Shown here one piece after another: positions 21,281 to 30,610 of a stretch of 64,000 nt of DNA. The translations under genes and the position numbers were made by a program. How positions within the stretch are numbered: the first letter of the stretch is position 1; each line of letters starts with the position of its first letter. This DNA comes from Pseudoips prasinana (taxonomy: Eukaryota > Arthropoda > Insecta > Lepidoptera > Nolidae), in NCBI GenBank assembly GCA_951640165.1, contig OX621252.1, forward strand, positions 30,463,934-30,527,933, in the 5' to 3' direction. The notes under the pieces were generated by a model, which worked only from the letters and a program-made list of their open reading frames with translations, was not told where the DNA came from and made no database searches.

Positions 21281-21500
21281 ACTTACTCATCGTATGGGCA
21301 GTGGTTACCCTTGTGTCAGAGTTGTTCTAGCCGCCCAGGAGGCCTCTGACATGGCTTAACGACTGTTGCATAATGGCTATAACTGGGACCGACAGGTTAA
21401 CGTTGGCGGTCAACCATCTATGGACTGACCTCGAGCCTAGTTGCTTAACCACGCCAATCACTTACGGACCGGTGAAAGCATCTACGTATTAGCCTGGAAA
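21281..21500 (+). repeat. Family G repeat
   Basis: ACTTACTCATCGTATGGGCA, GTGTCAGAGTTGTTCTAGCC and GACATGGCTTAACGACTGTT recur at 53569-53716 and 62122-62387. These are short, non-coding and of unknown class. The third copy is an insertion inside a SINE, so the family has been mobile. Confidence 0.55.
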
Positions 21501-21619
21501 TTGTAAATTGGCGGTACTTCATGAATGAAAAGTGAGATAGGTTAAGACAAATACAGAAGCATAAAGATTTATTTTCAATATAGCTTAAAATTCTCGAAAC
21601 AAAAAAAATACTTGTTAAA

Positions 21620-22140
21620 TGTATAAAATTTGGAACAATTTAGGGGTATATAAGCGGAATGTTAAAGCAGAACCGGATTTCAATTCAAGTGAAATCGAAG
21701 GAGAATTAAGAGAAGAATCCAAGTGGAAAACTGATCAAGTGCAAGTGATCAGTGACAGTAAACAGTGCTTCAACAGTGTTCGCTACACAGTGTGACTTTA
21801 GCTTTGGCAGTGCTCGGCACAAGAACTCTGAAGTATGCCACATGTAGACTTAAACAGAGAGTTTATCTGTCACTGTCGACTCCAATAAAAGTTCCTGTGC
21901 AAATACTAGTTTCTTTTTCAATCCCGTGACCCACCGCTCGCCACTCTAGAGATTACTGCCCACAGATTCCTATTCCGAAAGCTTTTAAGATTCCACTTCT
22001 ACACCTCACTATCAGTAGTGGTAATAAATATTTCTTTATTCAATATCTAAACTTGTTATTGAGTCTATTGTGACCGTAGAGACAGTGGCCTCTGCGTAAG
22101 ATTTTCCATAACTACTTCAACCTAAATAAACTTCTACCCA
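21620..22140 (+). promoter_or_regulatory. Promoter-like unit, possible solo LTR
   Basis: A TATA box (TATATAAG, 21647-21654) lies 35 bases before TTTCAATTC, an initiator-like word. About 230 bases on is CCAATAAAAGTTCCTGTGC, a poly(A)-signal-like stretch. This order fits either a host promoter with leader or the LTR of a retroelement. No TG...CA ends, target duplication or primer-binding site were identified, so the call is tentative. Confidence 0.25.
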
Positions 22141-22520
22141 GCCTCTAAAGCCCCAGAAATTTATAACCACAAAGCTTCACTACTTGCTTTGCTGCAAAAA
22201 ATCAACTACCCAATATTCACCGACCAAATAATTCGAATACGTAACTTCGTCTATTCGAATAGCCAAGCAACTGTTTTAATTGCGTGCAAAATTGAAATGT
22301 AAACGCTAAAGTGTAAGTATCATTTTGAATTGAATTCGCTATGGTCGATTGGCTATTTAAGAACGTGAGCGACTATAATTCAAAGTTAAGCTGCGATCCA
22401 ATAAACATAGCCAGTAAGTAAGTGTCTATAAACTATATTAATGTGAGATAAACTGGAGAGCGAAGTGCAGCATAATACCGCATAGTTAAATACAACTGAT
22501 ATTATATATGAGTTGGCTTT

Positions 22521-23018
22521 CTCGTTAGTCTGGTGGCAAAGGATTTAACCGCACATAATGAGGTACTGGATTCAAATCCTGGGTCATATCAAAAAGAGTT
22601 TATTGGGATTTTTCTGGGAAGTTATACGCCCGTACCTCGTGAGCCGGTGAGCATGGAAAGCTTTGGAAGACTTTCACGTGACCTCTTCCCGGTCGTGTCG
22701 GATTATGAGAGCTACATACACGGCCATCTGATCCCAAACTAAGCAGAGCTTGTACTATGGAATCATGATAACTGATAAACCACATATTATACATACTTAT
22801 ATAGATAATTACACCCAGGATCAGAACAAACAGACATGTTTATGTACACAAATATCTGTCCAGGGTGGAAATCGAATCCACGACCTCCGGCGTTTGCCAA
22901 CCACGCTAACAGGAAAGTTCACATATGGTTGTGCACATACTCCTGCACGATAATAATAATATGTCCTGCATAGTTGGCCATTATTCATTGAAACTGGCTG
23001 CCTTAGCTGTAATTGAAC
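22521..23018 (+). repeat. SINE-H split by SINE-B
   Basis: The first part runs from CTCGTTAGTCTGGTGG through ACTGGATTCAAATCCTGGGT to TGTCGGATTATGAGAG. After a minus-strand SINE-B it resumes at about 22927 with TGTGCACATACTCCTGCACG and ATAATATGTCCTGCATAGTT, ending CCTTAGCTGTAATTG. The split falls where other copies have GAGAGTGATGGAATAGA. Confidence 0.7.
22712..22922 (-). repeat. SINE-B inserted in SINE-H
   Basis: On the plus strand: ACACGGCCATCTGATCCCAA, AGCAGAGCTTGTACTATGG, TTATATAGATAATTACACCC, CAAACAGACATGTTTATGTA and CGAATCCACGACCTCCGGCG. It ends in ACCACGCTAACAGG. It lacks the AATAATATCCTGGGACATTA tail. Confidence 0.8.
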
Positions 23019-23110
23019 TATAAGCTTTGTTATACAATGTGTAACAACTGAACGAAACTAATGTACTATGAAACTGACGTACTATAGGCAATTTTTCGAA
23101 CCATATAGAA
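23019..23110. other. Short unique stretch carrying one SINE duplication
   Basis: Between SINE-H and SINE-F. It ends with CATATAGAA, the left half of the SINE-F target duplication. Confidence 0.5.
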
Positions 23111-23276
23111 TGCACGTGTGGCGCAGCAGCTAAGACAGTCGCCTCGCCGCTTCGTGTCGTGGATTCGACTCCCGCGCCGGAAAACTGTTTGTGTGACCCA
23201 TAAATAGTTGTTCCGAGTCTGGATGTAATTTGTGTCCGTCTGTTATATGTTTTTAAAGTACCCACAATTTTTTTTT
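23111..23276 (+). repeat. SINE-F with 9-bp target duplication
   Basis: Head TGCACGTGTGGCGCAGCAGC, CTAAGACAGTCGCCTCGCCG, B-box region GTGGATTCGACTCCCGC, then AACTGTTTGTGTGACCCATA, TAATTTGTGTCCGTCTGTTA and a T-rich end. CATATAGAA flanks it at 23102-23110 and 23282-23290. This is one of the best-bounded SINEs of the window. Confidence 0.85.
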
Positions 23277-23290
23277 CAAATCATATAGAA

Positions 23291-23860
23291 TTATTTAGAT
23301 TCACCGAATGCTATTTGAATTTAATGTTTTATAATATGAAAATGTAGCCCGTCCATGTGACACTCCACTTAAACAGACAACAGTCCTTTTAAATATTAAC
23401 CTACTCTTTGACTCGTTTTCCAGCGATATAAAAGCTCTACATTTAATTATGCATTTAATGTTCACAGGCACTCGCATTTTGACAGTCACTTTTGTATGAA
23501 ACATTGTTTATAATCCTCCCTCGGTCCCTTTGACGGTAACCGGTCACTGTAGCCTGTGAGTCTTGCAACACACTTGTTATCACTCATGCGTTGCGAACGC
23601 TTCGTCCCTCTCCAATAAACACAGAGCCCATACATACCATATTGTATTTTTTTTTGTGTTTTCCATTAATATTATTATTTTAATTACATAATAAGTTCAT
23701 CACCTTAAAATAAATCTAAAAATTATATCTACGTTATCCATATGTTTGTTATAGCAATTACATGAACGTCTGAAGAAGGCATTTTTAGCATATGACATTG
23801 GTATAAGAAGCAGAAATATAAAATATATCTTTAACTAAATAAATATCTTGGCACATCTCA
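23291..23860. other. No recognised gene
   Basis: AT-rich DNA. A weak SINE-A-like phrase (TGACGGTAACCGGTCACTGT) sits at 23530-23550 without the rest of the element. Confidence 0.4.
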
Positions 23861-24050
23861 CCCTGACACACTGATCCCAAACTAGGCAGAGCCTGTACTA
23901 TGGCAAACTATACAACTGATAAACATACTTATATATTTTTTACCCATGTTAATATTTATTAGCTTGTGTGTTATTCACATATAGAAGCTATGTTATTACA
24001 AAGTTTCATCAAATTACGTTCGCTTCTTTTTGCGTGAAAAATTCAAATAG
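23860..24050 (-). repeat. SINE-C fragment joined to Helitron remnant
   Basis: CACTGATCCCAAACTAGGCA and CTGTACTATGGCAAAC are SINE-C words in minus orientation. From about 23945 the text (GTGTGTTATTCACATATAGA, TTACAAAGTTTCATC, TTTTTGCGTGAAAAA) matches the interior of the Helitron family seen at 31.9-32.0 and 63.9 kb. Confidence 0.45.
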
Positions 24051-24052
24051 AT

Positions 24053-24312
24053 TCGGTCACCGTAGCCTAGTTGGTAGTGCTCCTGCCTAAGAAGCTGGTG
24101 GTCCTGGGTTCGAATCCCGGTAAGTGCAAATATTTGTGTGATGAGCACGAATATTTGTTTCTGAGACATGGATGTTTTCTATGTATTTAAGAATTTATCT
24201 ATCTATATAAGTATGTATATCGTCGCCTGGTACCCGTAGTACAAGCTTTGCTTAGTTTGGGGCTAGGATGATCTGTGTGACATTGTCCCTAGATGCTATT
24301 ATTAGTATTATT
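24053..24312 (+). repeat. SINE-A
   Basis: Complete head (GTCACCGTAGCCTAGTTGGT, GGTTCGAATCCCGGTAAGTG), TGATGAGCACGAATATTTGT, ATCTATATAAGTATGTATAT, CAAGCTTTGCTTAGTTTGGG and ACATTGTCCCTAGATGCTAT. Confidence 0.85.
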
Positions 24313-24459
24313 CATACTCGCAAATTTTCGCATTTGCAATACTAGTAGAATTTCGTTGAAGGTTTCACCCCTTCTGTCTTTTATACAATACAGCTAATAT
24401 GACAGACTAAAACGATTCCAGATTATTGCAGTAACATAAGTGCTAAAACCAAAATAATA

Positions 24460-25741
24460 GGTCTTTACCTATGAAATTGCCGTTTTGTATGAAAAAATTT
24501 AAACGAATTTTTTTCATGAATTTTTTTATTTGTATTAATCGAAGTAATCACCCATGCAATCAATGCATCTTTGCCATCGCAGTGGCAGTTTATTGATGCC
24601 CTTCTTAAAGAAATCAGCTGGACGGGAGGCAACAAATTCTTCAAAGGCATTTTGTACTGCCTCTCGGGTATTGAATTTTTTACCCGCCAAGAAGTTATCC
24701 AAATTCTGGAAAAAGTAGTAGTCTGTAGGCGCAAGGTCTGGTGAGTAGGGCGGATGACGGAGAGCTTCCAACCCCAGTTCTTGCAACTTGGAGACCGTCT
24801 GCTGTGCAGTATGAGGTCGCGCGTTGTCGTGCAGGAGCAGCGGAGACGAGCGATTGACCAATGCTGGTTGGAGATGCGCCAGCTTCTCCATCATTGTGCT
24901 CAGTTCTTCACAGTACACATCTGCAGTAATGCTCACCCCGTTTGGTAAGAAGCTGTGATGAATCACACCGGCGCTAGACCACCAAACAGTGACCATCACT
25001 TTTCTAGGGGTAAGTTTTCGTTTAGGGCATTGTTTAGGTGCTGAACCAGGATCCAACCAACTTGCTGAGCGCTTGCGGTTATCAAACAGAATCCATTTTT
25101 CATCGCAGGTAACAATGCGGTTCAAAATTCCTTCATTTGTGTGTCTGTTGAGCAGTGCAAGGCACGTCTCGACGCGTACTTCGCGCTGGCGATCATTGAG
25201 TTCGTGGGGCACCCATTTGTCAAGCTTTTTTACCTTGCCAATTTGACGCAAATGGACCAATATTGTTTTGACGCTAACGTCGAAAGCTGCTGCTAATTCA
25301 GCCGTAGATTGTGTATCATCAGCTTCCACAACCGCCTTTAATTCGTCATTGTCGACCAAAGTCTTCGGACGACCGCGAGGTTCATTTTTCAGGTCGAAAT
25401 TTCCAGAACGGAAGCGAGCAAACCAATAACAGGTGGTGCGTTGGTTTGTAGTGTTAGCTCCGTAAACGTCGTTGATGTTGCGTGCCGCTTGTGCCGCGTT
25501 GCTGCCACGACGGTACTCATATTCCATAATTACTCGAATTTTTAACGTATCCATGATGACGAAAAAGATTGAAATGCGATGAAAATGTAACACTAATCAA
25601 TAAAGAAATGACTACTTTTGGAAAAAAGAATCCATGTTTTTAAAATAAAATTAATTTGAAATTAGAATTCTTAGCCAAACAAAAATTATTTTGATTTGAA
25701 ATGGCCAGTACTGCAGAACGGCAATTTCATAGGTAAAGACC
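24460..25741 (-). mobile_element. Mariner element, copy 1, full length
   Basis: 1282 bp. Terminal inverted repeats are GGTCTTTACCTATGAAATTG plus CCGTT (24460-24484) and their exact complement (25717-25741). TA is duplicated at 24458-24459 and 25742-25743. The single gene runs on the minus strand. Against copy 2 (30611-31892) I find two differences: A/T at 24672 (silent) and C/A in the right repeat at 25722. Near-identity implies very recent movement, or gene conversion or an assembly duplicate. Confidence 0.97.
24535..25554 (-). CDS. Mariner transposase (cecropia-type), intact
   Basis: Cuts and pastes its own element at TA sites in the nucleus. The protein has 339 residues from the Met of MDTLKIRVIMEYEYRRGSNA; the open frame runs 13 codons further up, but the family starts here. 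The N-terminal two-helix-turn-helix DNA-binding part covers about residues 1-110, with WVPHEL at 114-119. The catalytic triad is D151 (TCDEKW), D243 (LHDNARPHTA) and D278 (YSPDLAPTDYYFF), with 34 residues between the last two, the mariner D,D34D signature. The C-terminus ends RWQRCIDCMGDYFD. RIVTCDEKWILFDN and QIGKVKKLDKWVPHEL point to the cecropia subfamily, the one that gave rise to human SETMAR. No stop or frameshift; all key residues are present, so it may be functional. Confidence 0.95.
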   Translation of the reverse strand: MDTLKIRVIMEYEYRRGSNAAQAARNINDVYGANTTNQRTTCYWFARFRSGNFDLKNEPRGRPKTLVDNDELKAVVEADDTQSTAELAAAFDVSVKTILVHLRQIGKVKKLDKWVPHELNDRQREVRVETCLALLNRHTNEGILNRIVTCDEKWILFDNRKRSASWLDPGSAPKQCPKRKLTPRKVMVTVWWSSAGVIHHSFLPNGVSITADVYCEELSTMMEKLAHLQPALVNRSSPLLLHDNARPHTAQQTVSKLQELGLEALRHPPYSPDLAPTDYYFFQNLDNFLAGKKFNTREAVQNAFEEFVASRPADFFKKGINKLPLRWQRCIDCMGDYFD

Positions 25742-25743
25742 TA

Positions 25744-26234
25744 ATACTATGTAAAGACCTATATAAAACTTTTAATTACGACGACAAAGTCAAACTCCAC
25801 TTAAGCGTTAGAAGTCATCATATCGAAATGCAAAAGTAACAACCTAACATGAACCGTGTTCCAAACGTACATCTCATTTAGCAACGTAATCTATTTCGGC
25901 CACAGAAAGACAGGTGTTAGAAATTCTAAATATACTGTGACGTGTTAGTGTCAGTTGGGTTCAAACCCCTGATAATTACGAGTACGACACATTGCCAATT
26001 GCTAATTTGACAAACTAACACGCCATGTTTATGAAGTGTTGTTGTTCTGAGTTCCGAGTTCGCTGGAATGTGTGAAAACGGAATTTGGCGAGGACTGTTT
26101 GGAAATAGTAGTGTGTATTCTAATTTGATCAGTGTTGTTGGCCTTTTGAGGTTATACCTACTATTCGTTTTTATGTATAGTATTAATTAATTACTTACAA
26201 ATACCGCAGTGTCTGAAGTCAAAACTCTTCGACC
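25744..26234. other. Apparently unique DNA
   Basis: No repeat or open frame was recognised. Immediately after the mariner the word GTAAAGACCT recurs (25751-25760), echoing the element's end, probably by chance or as part of an older footprint. Confidence 0.4.
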
Positions 26235-26762
26235 CGTGTATGTTGCTAGTCACGACTTATGGAACAGAGACGTGGTCGCTCACAATGGACCTTATAAGGC
26301 TTATGGTTACCTAAAGAGCAATGAGAGGGCTATGCTCAAATTCCCTGCAAGATCAAATCAGAAATGTTAGGTCAATCACTACGGGCCTTAAGATGGCTCA
26401 AGGTCACCCAAAGAGCAATGGAGAGGGCTATGCTCGGAGTTTCCTGCGAGATCGAATCAGAAATTTTGATACCCGCAGTTGAATCACGGTAACCGACATA
26501 GCCCGAAAAATTACCAAGCTGAAGTGGCAGTGGGCTGGGCACTTAGCTCGTAGAACCGACGGCCGCTGAGGAGAAAGGTTGTCGAGTGACAAACACGAAC
26601 TGGAAGACGCAACGTGGGCAAACCCCGTTACAATGGACCGATGATCTTGTGATGGTGGCTGGAAGCGGCTATATGCGGATAGCCCAAGACCGACAATTGT
26701 GGAGATCTTTGGGGGAGTCTTTGTCCAGCAGTGAACGTCTTTCTGATATGATGATGATGAAT
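26235..26762 (+). pseudogene. RTE LINE ORF2 3' end with (ATG)n
   Basis: Frames readable in pieces: TTYGTETWSLTMDLI, then RAMERAMLGVSCEIESEI, KLKWQWAGHLARRTDG, PRYNGPMILVMVAGSGYMRI and AQDRQLWRSLGESL. It ends in GATATGATGATGATGA. These match the C-terminal part of RTE-clade reverse transcriptases. The segment coding VTQRAMERAMLG...RDRIR occurs twice, about 97 bp apart (near 26300-26366 and 26397-26465), an internal duplication. Stops and frameshifts make it non-functional. Confidence 0.7.
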
Positions 26763-27558
26763 ATTTTGACTGCATGTTGGCACAGTGGTTAAGTTAGTCG
26801 CCCCGCTAAAACCACATCACCTTCGTGTTTTGGACGGACTCGATACGCGATGTTGTGTGTCTGGGTGCACTCGTGTATCGTGCATTTTATACATTGATAT
26901 ACAAAAAACCCAAGGTTTTTGTATATCAATGATTTTATATTAAAAAGGTTATCTTATGAACTAGAACAGTGTCCCACAAAACAGTATAAGGGTAATAATA
27001 ATTACGGTAGTAGTTATTTGTTAATTTATGTAGGCGTAGTTTAAAAAAAAAACAAATATAGGAATGGTTCAAGAATAAGTATTTGGATGTATATTCTTAA
27101 TTTTAATTTATATTCAATTCATATTCCATTTTATATTTATTGAACTGTCAAATGACGTTACTTTGAACTTTTTTATTTCGTTATATTCAGAGCGTTGTGG
27201 ATGGTTCCATGACGTCTGTTGAGTCGTCACGTTCCAGATTTTAACTTCCAACGCAAATGATGGTATATCTTCTTCTTCTTAGCGCTTTGATGGCAACCTC
27301 ATTATTTTTTTGTGGCTCAGAACGTGGCTACACTGATTGCCCTGCTTATGATATTCCTAAGATCCTGCCATGACCATGTCGCAGGGCAGGCTGGGCACGC
27401 TGTTAGATGGGCCATGCATTGGACCGATGCTCAGTCAGTTATACAGTTCATTTTGGGGCTTCTGGATAGTTTTCTACCTAGACATGTTTTCTTTGCTGCG
27501 GCGAGTCTATTTAGGGGCTTCCGAATCGGCCACGGTGATTGATGTCCAGGCAGGGGGG
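26763..27558. other. No recognised gene
   Basis: It contains an imperfect hairpin at about 26893-26930 (CATTGATATACAAAAAACC and complement). A GC-richer stretch at 27300-27550 has two overlapping short frames that I do not recognise and do not call. Confidence 0.4.
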
Positions 27559-28047
27559 ATACCGCCTAATTCATCGGTTATCGTGATCGTGATCGTCATC
27601 GGCTTTCAAATAAAGGAAGGTTACAGGTGACTGAATCACTCGTTCAATCGACTTCAACGTTGAAAATAGATTCTGGACCATTTAATAATATCTGGGGACA
27701 ATGTCACACAGAACATCCTAGCCCCAAACTAAGCAACGCTTGTACTATGGGTACCAGGCGACGATATACATACTTATATAGATAGATAAATACTTAAATA
27801 CATAGAAAACATCCATGACTCAGAAACAAATATTCGTGCTCATCACACAAATATTTGCACTTATCGGGATTCGAACCCAGGACCACCAGCTTCGTAGGCA
27901 GGAGCACTACAAACTAGGCTATAGTGACAGTCATTTATAACGTGGCATGTGCTCATGGAAGCCGATTGAACGAATTATTTAGTAAGTGTAACCTTCATCT
28001 ATTTGAAGGTTGATCAAGATCACGATAACCGATGAATTAGGTGGTAT
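27559..28047. mobile_element. MITE-P relative with different ends, split by SINE-A
   Basis: Ends: ATACCGCCTAATTCATCGGT plus TATCGTGATC (27559-27588) and its complement (28018-28047), 29 of 30 bases matching. Inside, GAAGGTTAC...CGTTCAATCGACTTC pairs with the right arm GAAGCCGATTGAACG...GTAACCTTC. The core (CAATCGACTTCAACGTTGA, GGACCATTTA, GCATGTGCTCATGGAAGCCG) is shared with MITE-P copies that have quite different termini. Confidence 0.75.
27684..27931 (-). repeat. SINE-A inserted in MITE-P relative
   Basis: Minus-orientation SINE-A from ATATCTGGGGACAATGTCAC through AGCAACGCTTGTACTATGGG, ATCACACAAATATTTGCACT and CGGGATTCGAACCCAGGACC to CTATAGTGACAG. CATTTA occurs just before and just after, a likely target duplication in the MITE core (GGACCATTTATGACG in the intact copy). 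Confidence 0.8.
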
Positions 28048-28192
28048 AGGCTTTCAGAAAGCGTGACAAACTAATCCAGCAATGATGGCATATGAAGAAA
28101 GAATTGTAAATGATTTTAAAAGCTCTTATAATGTTAGTATATTCTTCTTGGTTTACAGTATAGCGTTAAAAATTTAAGTAAATACTAGAGAA

Positions 28193-28408
28193 CATAGTCT
28201 CGTCGAACATTCTCTGACTAATTCGGAGACGTTCTCAAGAAAAGACCGGTCAGAAGTACCCTAAACCGGCGAGCATGTATGAAGAATATAATGACAGTAA
28301 TCGAGGCAAAAGACGTATGCAAAGATCGTGACAAATGGAAATCCGTTGTCTCTGCCTACCCCTCTGGTAAACAGGCGTGAGTCTATGTATGTATGTATAA
28401 TCTCAGCG
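28193..28408 (+). repeat. RTE-type LINE 3' end, (TGTA)n family
   Basis: From CTCGTCGAACATTCTCTGAC and CGGAGACGTTCTCAAGAAAA through GAGCATGTATGAAGAATATA, ATGCAAAGATCGTGACAAAT and GGCGTGAGTCTATGTATGTA. Longer than the copy at 2022. No open frame survives. Confidence 0.65.
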
Positions 28409-29214
28409 TTGCTATAAATATCAAACTACAGGGTTACTTGTAAAACATCAACAATCTAACAGGATAAGATAAGTTTACCTCACCGACTATTAGTTGGTTG
28501 ACTTTTCTTATCTTGATTTATTCGCATCTAAGCCACATGTATTCAGGCATACACTTACTAAACATTGCATTGTTTCGAATTGGTTTAATAACTGTGTTGT
28601 TTTATCAAGTGTATATAGTTAAGCATAATATCTCTATCCCATTTTCGTTGTCTTATTGTATCTATATTAAGCAAACAAGCAATTTTTGTATTCATTTGCG
28701 AAAACTTATAATTGGTAATTAGTTGTAATAACCTGTTTCTTATTATAAGTTGTTAATACTGTTTGTTTTCCTAATAAAATTAAATAAATTACGAAAATAT
28801 GAGAGAAATGATTATGAGCGTTGTATTAAATCGGAAATACCGTATAAAAGCTTATTCTGCAATTTAAGAATGATATTTTTGAAAGCGAGATTATTTTCTC
28901 ACTAGTTTTATTCTTAGTACAATCGTTATGTCAATAATTATCATGTTGTTCGCACCACATTAATCCATTATCAGAGTAATAAGTCAACACTTTTTGAAAA
29001 TAATTGTAGGTAGCTAGTAGGAAGTGATAGGAGTATTAGGTAGATAGAAGCCTCTGTTCTTATGCCAGTAACGACGTCATCGCAAGTAGGTTGAACAAAC
29101 AATGCGAAGAGGTATTCTCAGCCAAGTAATTATTATTTTTCCACCTTATTTATTTATTTTCCTATTTTATACATATTTATTCTTATAAAATTGATATACA
29201 AAACAATAATATAA
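28409..29214. other. AT-rich DNA; LINE-like tail near 28.75 kb
   Basis: A GTTGTTAATACTGTTTG...CCTAATAAAATTAAATAAAT phrase at 28750-28790 resembles tails at 2290 and 47630 and may be a LINE 3' end. Otherwise no feature. Confidence 0.4.
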
Positions 29215-29275
29215 AGCCCTAGGCCGCCGGTAGACTGAGGAACCTCCTCCTTATTATTATTAATGTATTTATAAT

Positions 29276-29390
29276 ATATCCGCATCCAGCGATTTCCAGC
29301 GCAAGACCGGCAATTGTGGAGATCTTTGGGGGAGGCCTTTGTCCAGCAGTGGACGTCTTTCGGCTGATTTGATGATGATGATGATGATTT
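29276..29390 (+). repeat. RTE tail with inverted 5' piece
   Basis: 29279-29300 (CCGCATCCAGCGATTTCCAGC) is the reverse complement of the sequence that normally precedes the next segment. 29301 onward (GCAAGACCGGCAATTGTGGA ... GGACGTCTTTCGGCTGAT, then (GAT)n) is in normal plus orientation. A 5' inversion of this kind is what twin priming of a LINE produces. Confidence 0.6.
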
Positions 29391-29446
29391 ATAATATAAT
29401 TTATGATTAGTAATAGCAAGAGCTAATAAACTATTTTTATTAGTTA

Positions 29447-29631
29447 CTAGCTGTGTCACACGGTTTTACCCGCGTTATGCTTTATTAATTATAGCCTATG
29501 TGTTAATCCAAGGAGTCAGCTAACTCCATACCAAATTTTATTAAAATCGCTCCAGCCGTTTAGACATGAAGAAGTAACGAACATACAAACTCACATACTC
29601 ATAAACTTTCGCCTTTATAATATTAGTGTGA
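29447..29631 (-). mobile_element. Helitron (subtype 1), 185 bp
   Basis: Plus strand CTAGCTGTGTCACACGGTTT to AATATTAGTGTGA; on the minus strand TCACACTAATATTATAAAGG at the 5' end and CTAG at the 3' end. A precedes and T follows. Middle words AATCGCTCCAGCCGTTTAGA and CTTTCGCCTTTATAATATTA are shared with copies at 30597, 33735, 35421, 40201 and 48658. Confidence 0.8.
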
Positions 29632-29639
29632 TTTTAGTG

Positions 29640-29730
29640 GAGGTCGTGGGTGCGATTCCAAACTGGGTCAGATGATCAACATTATTTACATGTATAAGTA
29701 GTGTATGTATCAGTTATCTGGTTTCCCTAT
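29640..29730 (+). repeat. SINE-B fragment
   Basis: AGGTCGTGGGTGCGATTCCA (B-box region) and CAGTTATCTGGTTTCCC remain, with most of the middle deleted. Confidence 0.5.
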
Positions 29731-29739
29731 GTTATTATT

Positions 29740-30504
29740 ATTATAGTATATTTATTTTTATTTCCAAATATATTTGAAAGTACAACATATATCCATCACG
29801 AATATACATGCTTCAGGAGTATTAACCCAGCTGATCCATGTCAAAACTGGCCAAACAATAACAAAACCTGAAGTCTCACGTGGATACGCGTCTATATTCG
29901 TTCTGGCGCCAAGCCAAATCTCTAAGAACTTCCTACACATAGACAGTTTTAGCTAAGCTATGCTGGTGCTTCTAATTATGATCATTTCTTTATTTTCTTT
30001 TCCTGTAGTCAATGCCAATAAACGAAAAGCTTTCATGACACCCAGATTGATGGACTTTAGATAAACACTCCAATATGAAACGAAATAATGAAATTTATTC
30101 AGCACTTGGGTATTAACATACACTTGTACTTGTCAAGCTCACAATGCAGTACATAGACATAGTCGAATACAGTATAAAAGTAACAAAAAAATAATCATTA
30201 GTCCGTCAGTGCGGTCTGTTCACATGTATTTTTTAAATACTTAAATAAATAACAAGTCCTTAAGATATTATTTTTTAATTTAGTACTAATATATTAAATT
30301 AAAAGATATGAAGACAACGAGCAGTTGGCTCTCCCAGCCCAGAAGGCTCTCAACCAGTAGTTTAATTTAAGTGACTTATAAAGTGAAGTAAGTGCTAAAC
30401 AGAATATAGAATAAACGAAAGATACTAGTACTTCATCGAACGTCAGTCTACCATTGTCTTAGCATAAGTTAGGATAACATTTTTTTTTTCATTTTATTAT
30501 TTAT
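29740..30504. other. Mostly unique DNA, TATA-like word
   Basis: TATAAAAG at 30173-30180 lies 35 bases before the A of TCAGT at 30206-30210, a possible but unsupported promoter. Short frames on both strands at 29757-29956 were considered and not called. Confidence 0.35.
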
Positions 30505-30610
30505 TGTTTATATCTTAGGACCACTAATACACTGCCATATGACCGCAATTAGGCAGAACCAGACAACATACTTACATATTTATAAATACATACCCATCAC
30601 ACTAATAATA

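Noticed and set aside
27312..27630. Two overlapping plus-strand frames of 76 and 86 residues in GC-richer DNA
   Set aside because: Both read through the MITE-P relative's left end or stop just before it; no motif, no splice signals.
29757..29956. 60-residue frames on both strands with coding-like look (LTQLIHVKTGQTITKPEVSR on plus)
   Set aside because: The plus frame has no ATG at its apparent start, neither strand has convincing splice sites, and no family is recognised. Worth a protein search but not supportable as a gene.
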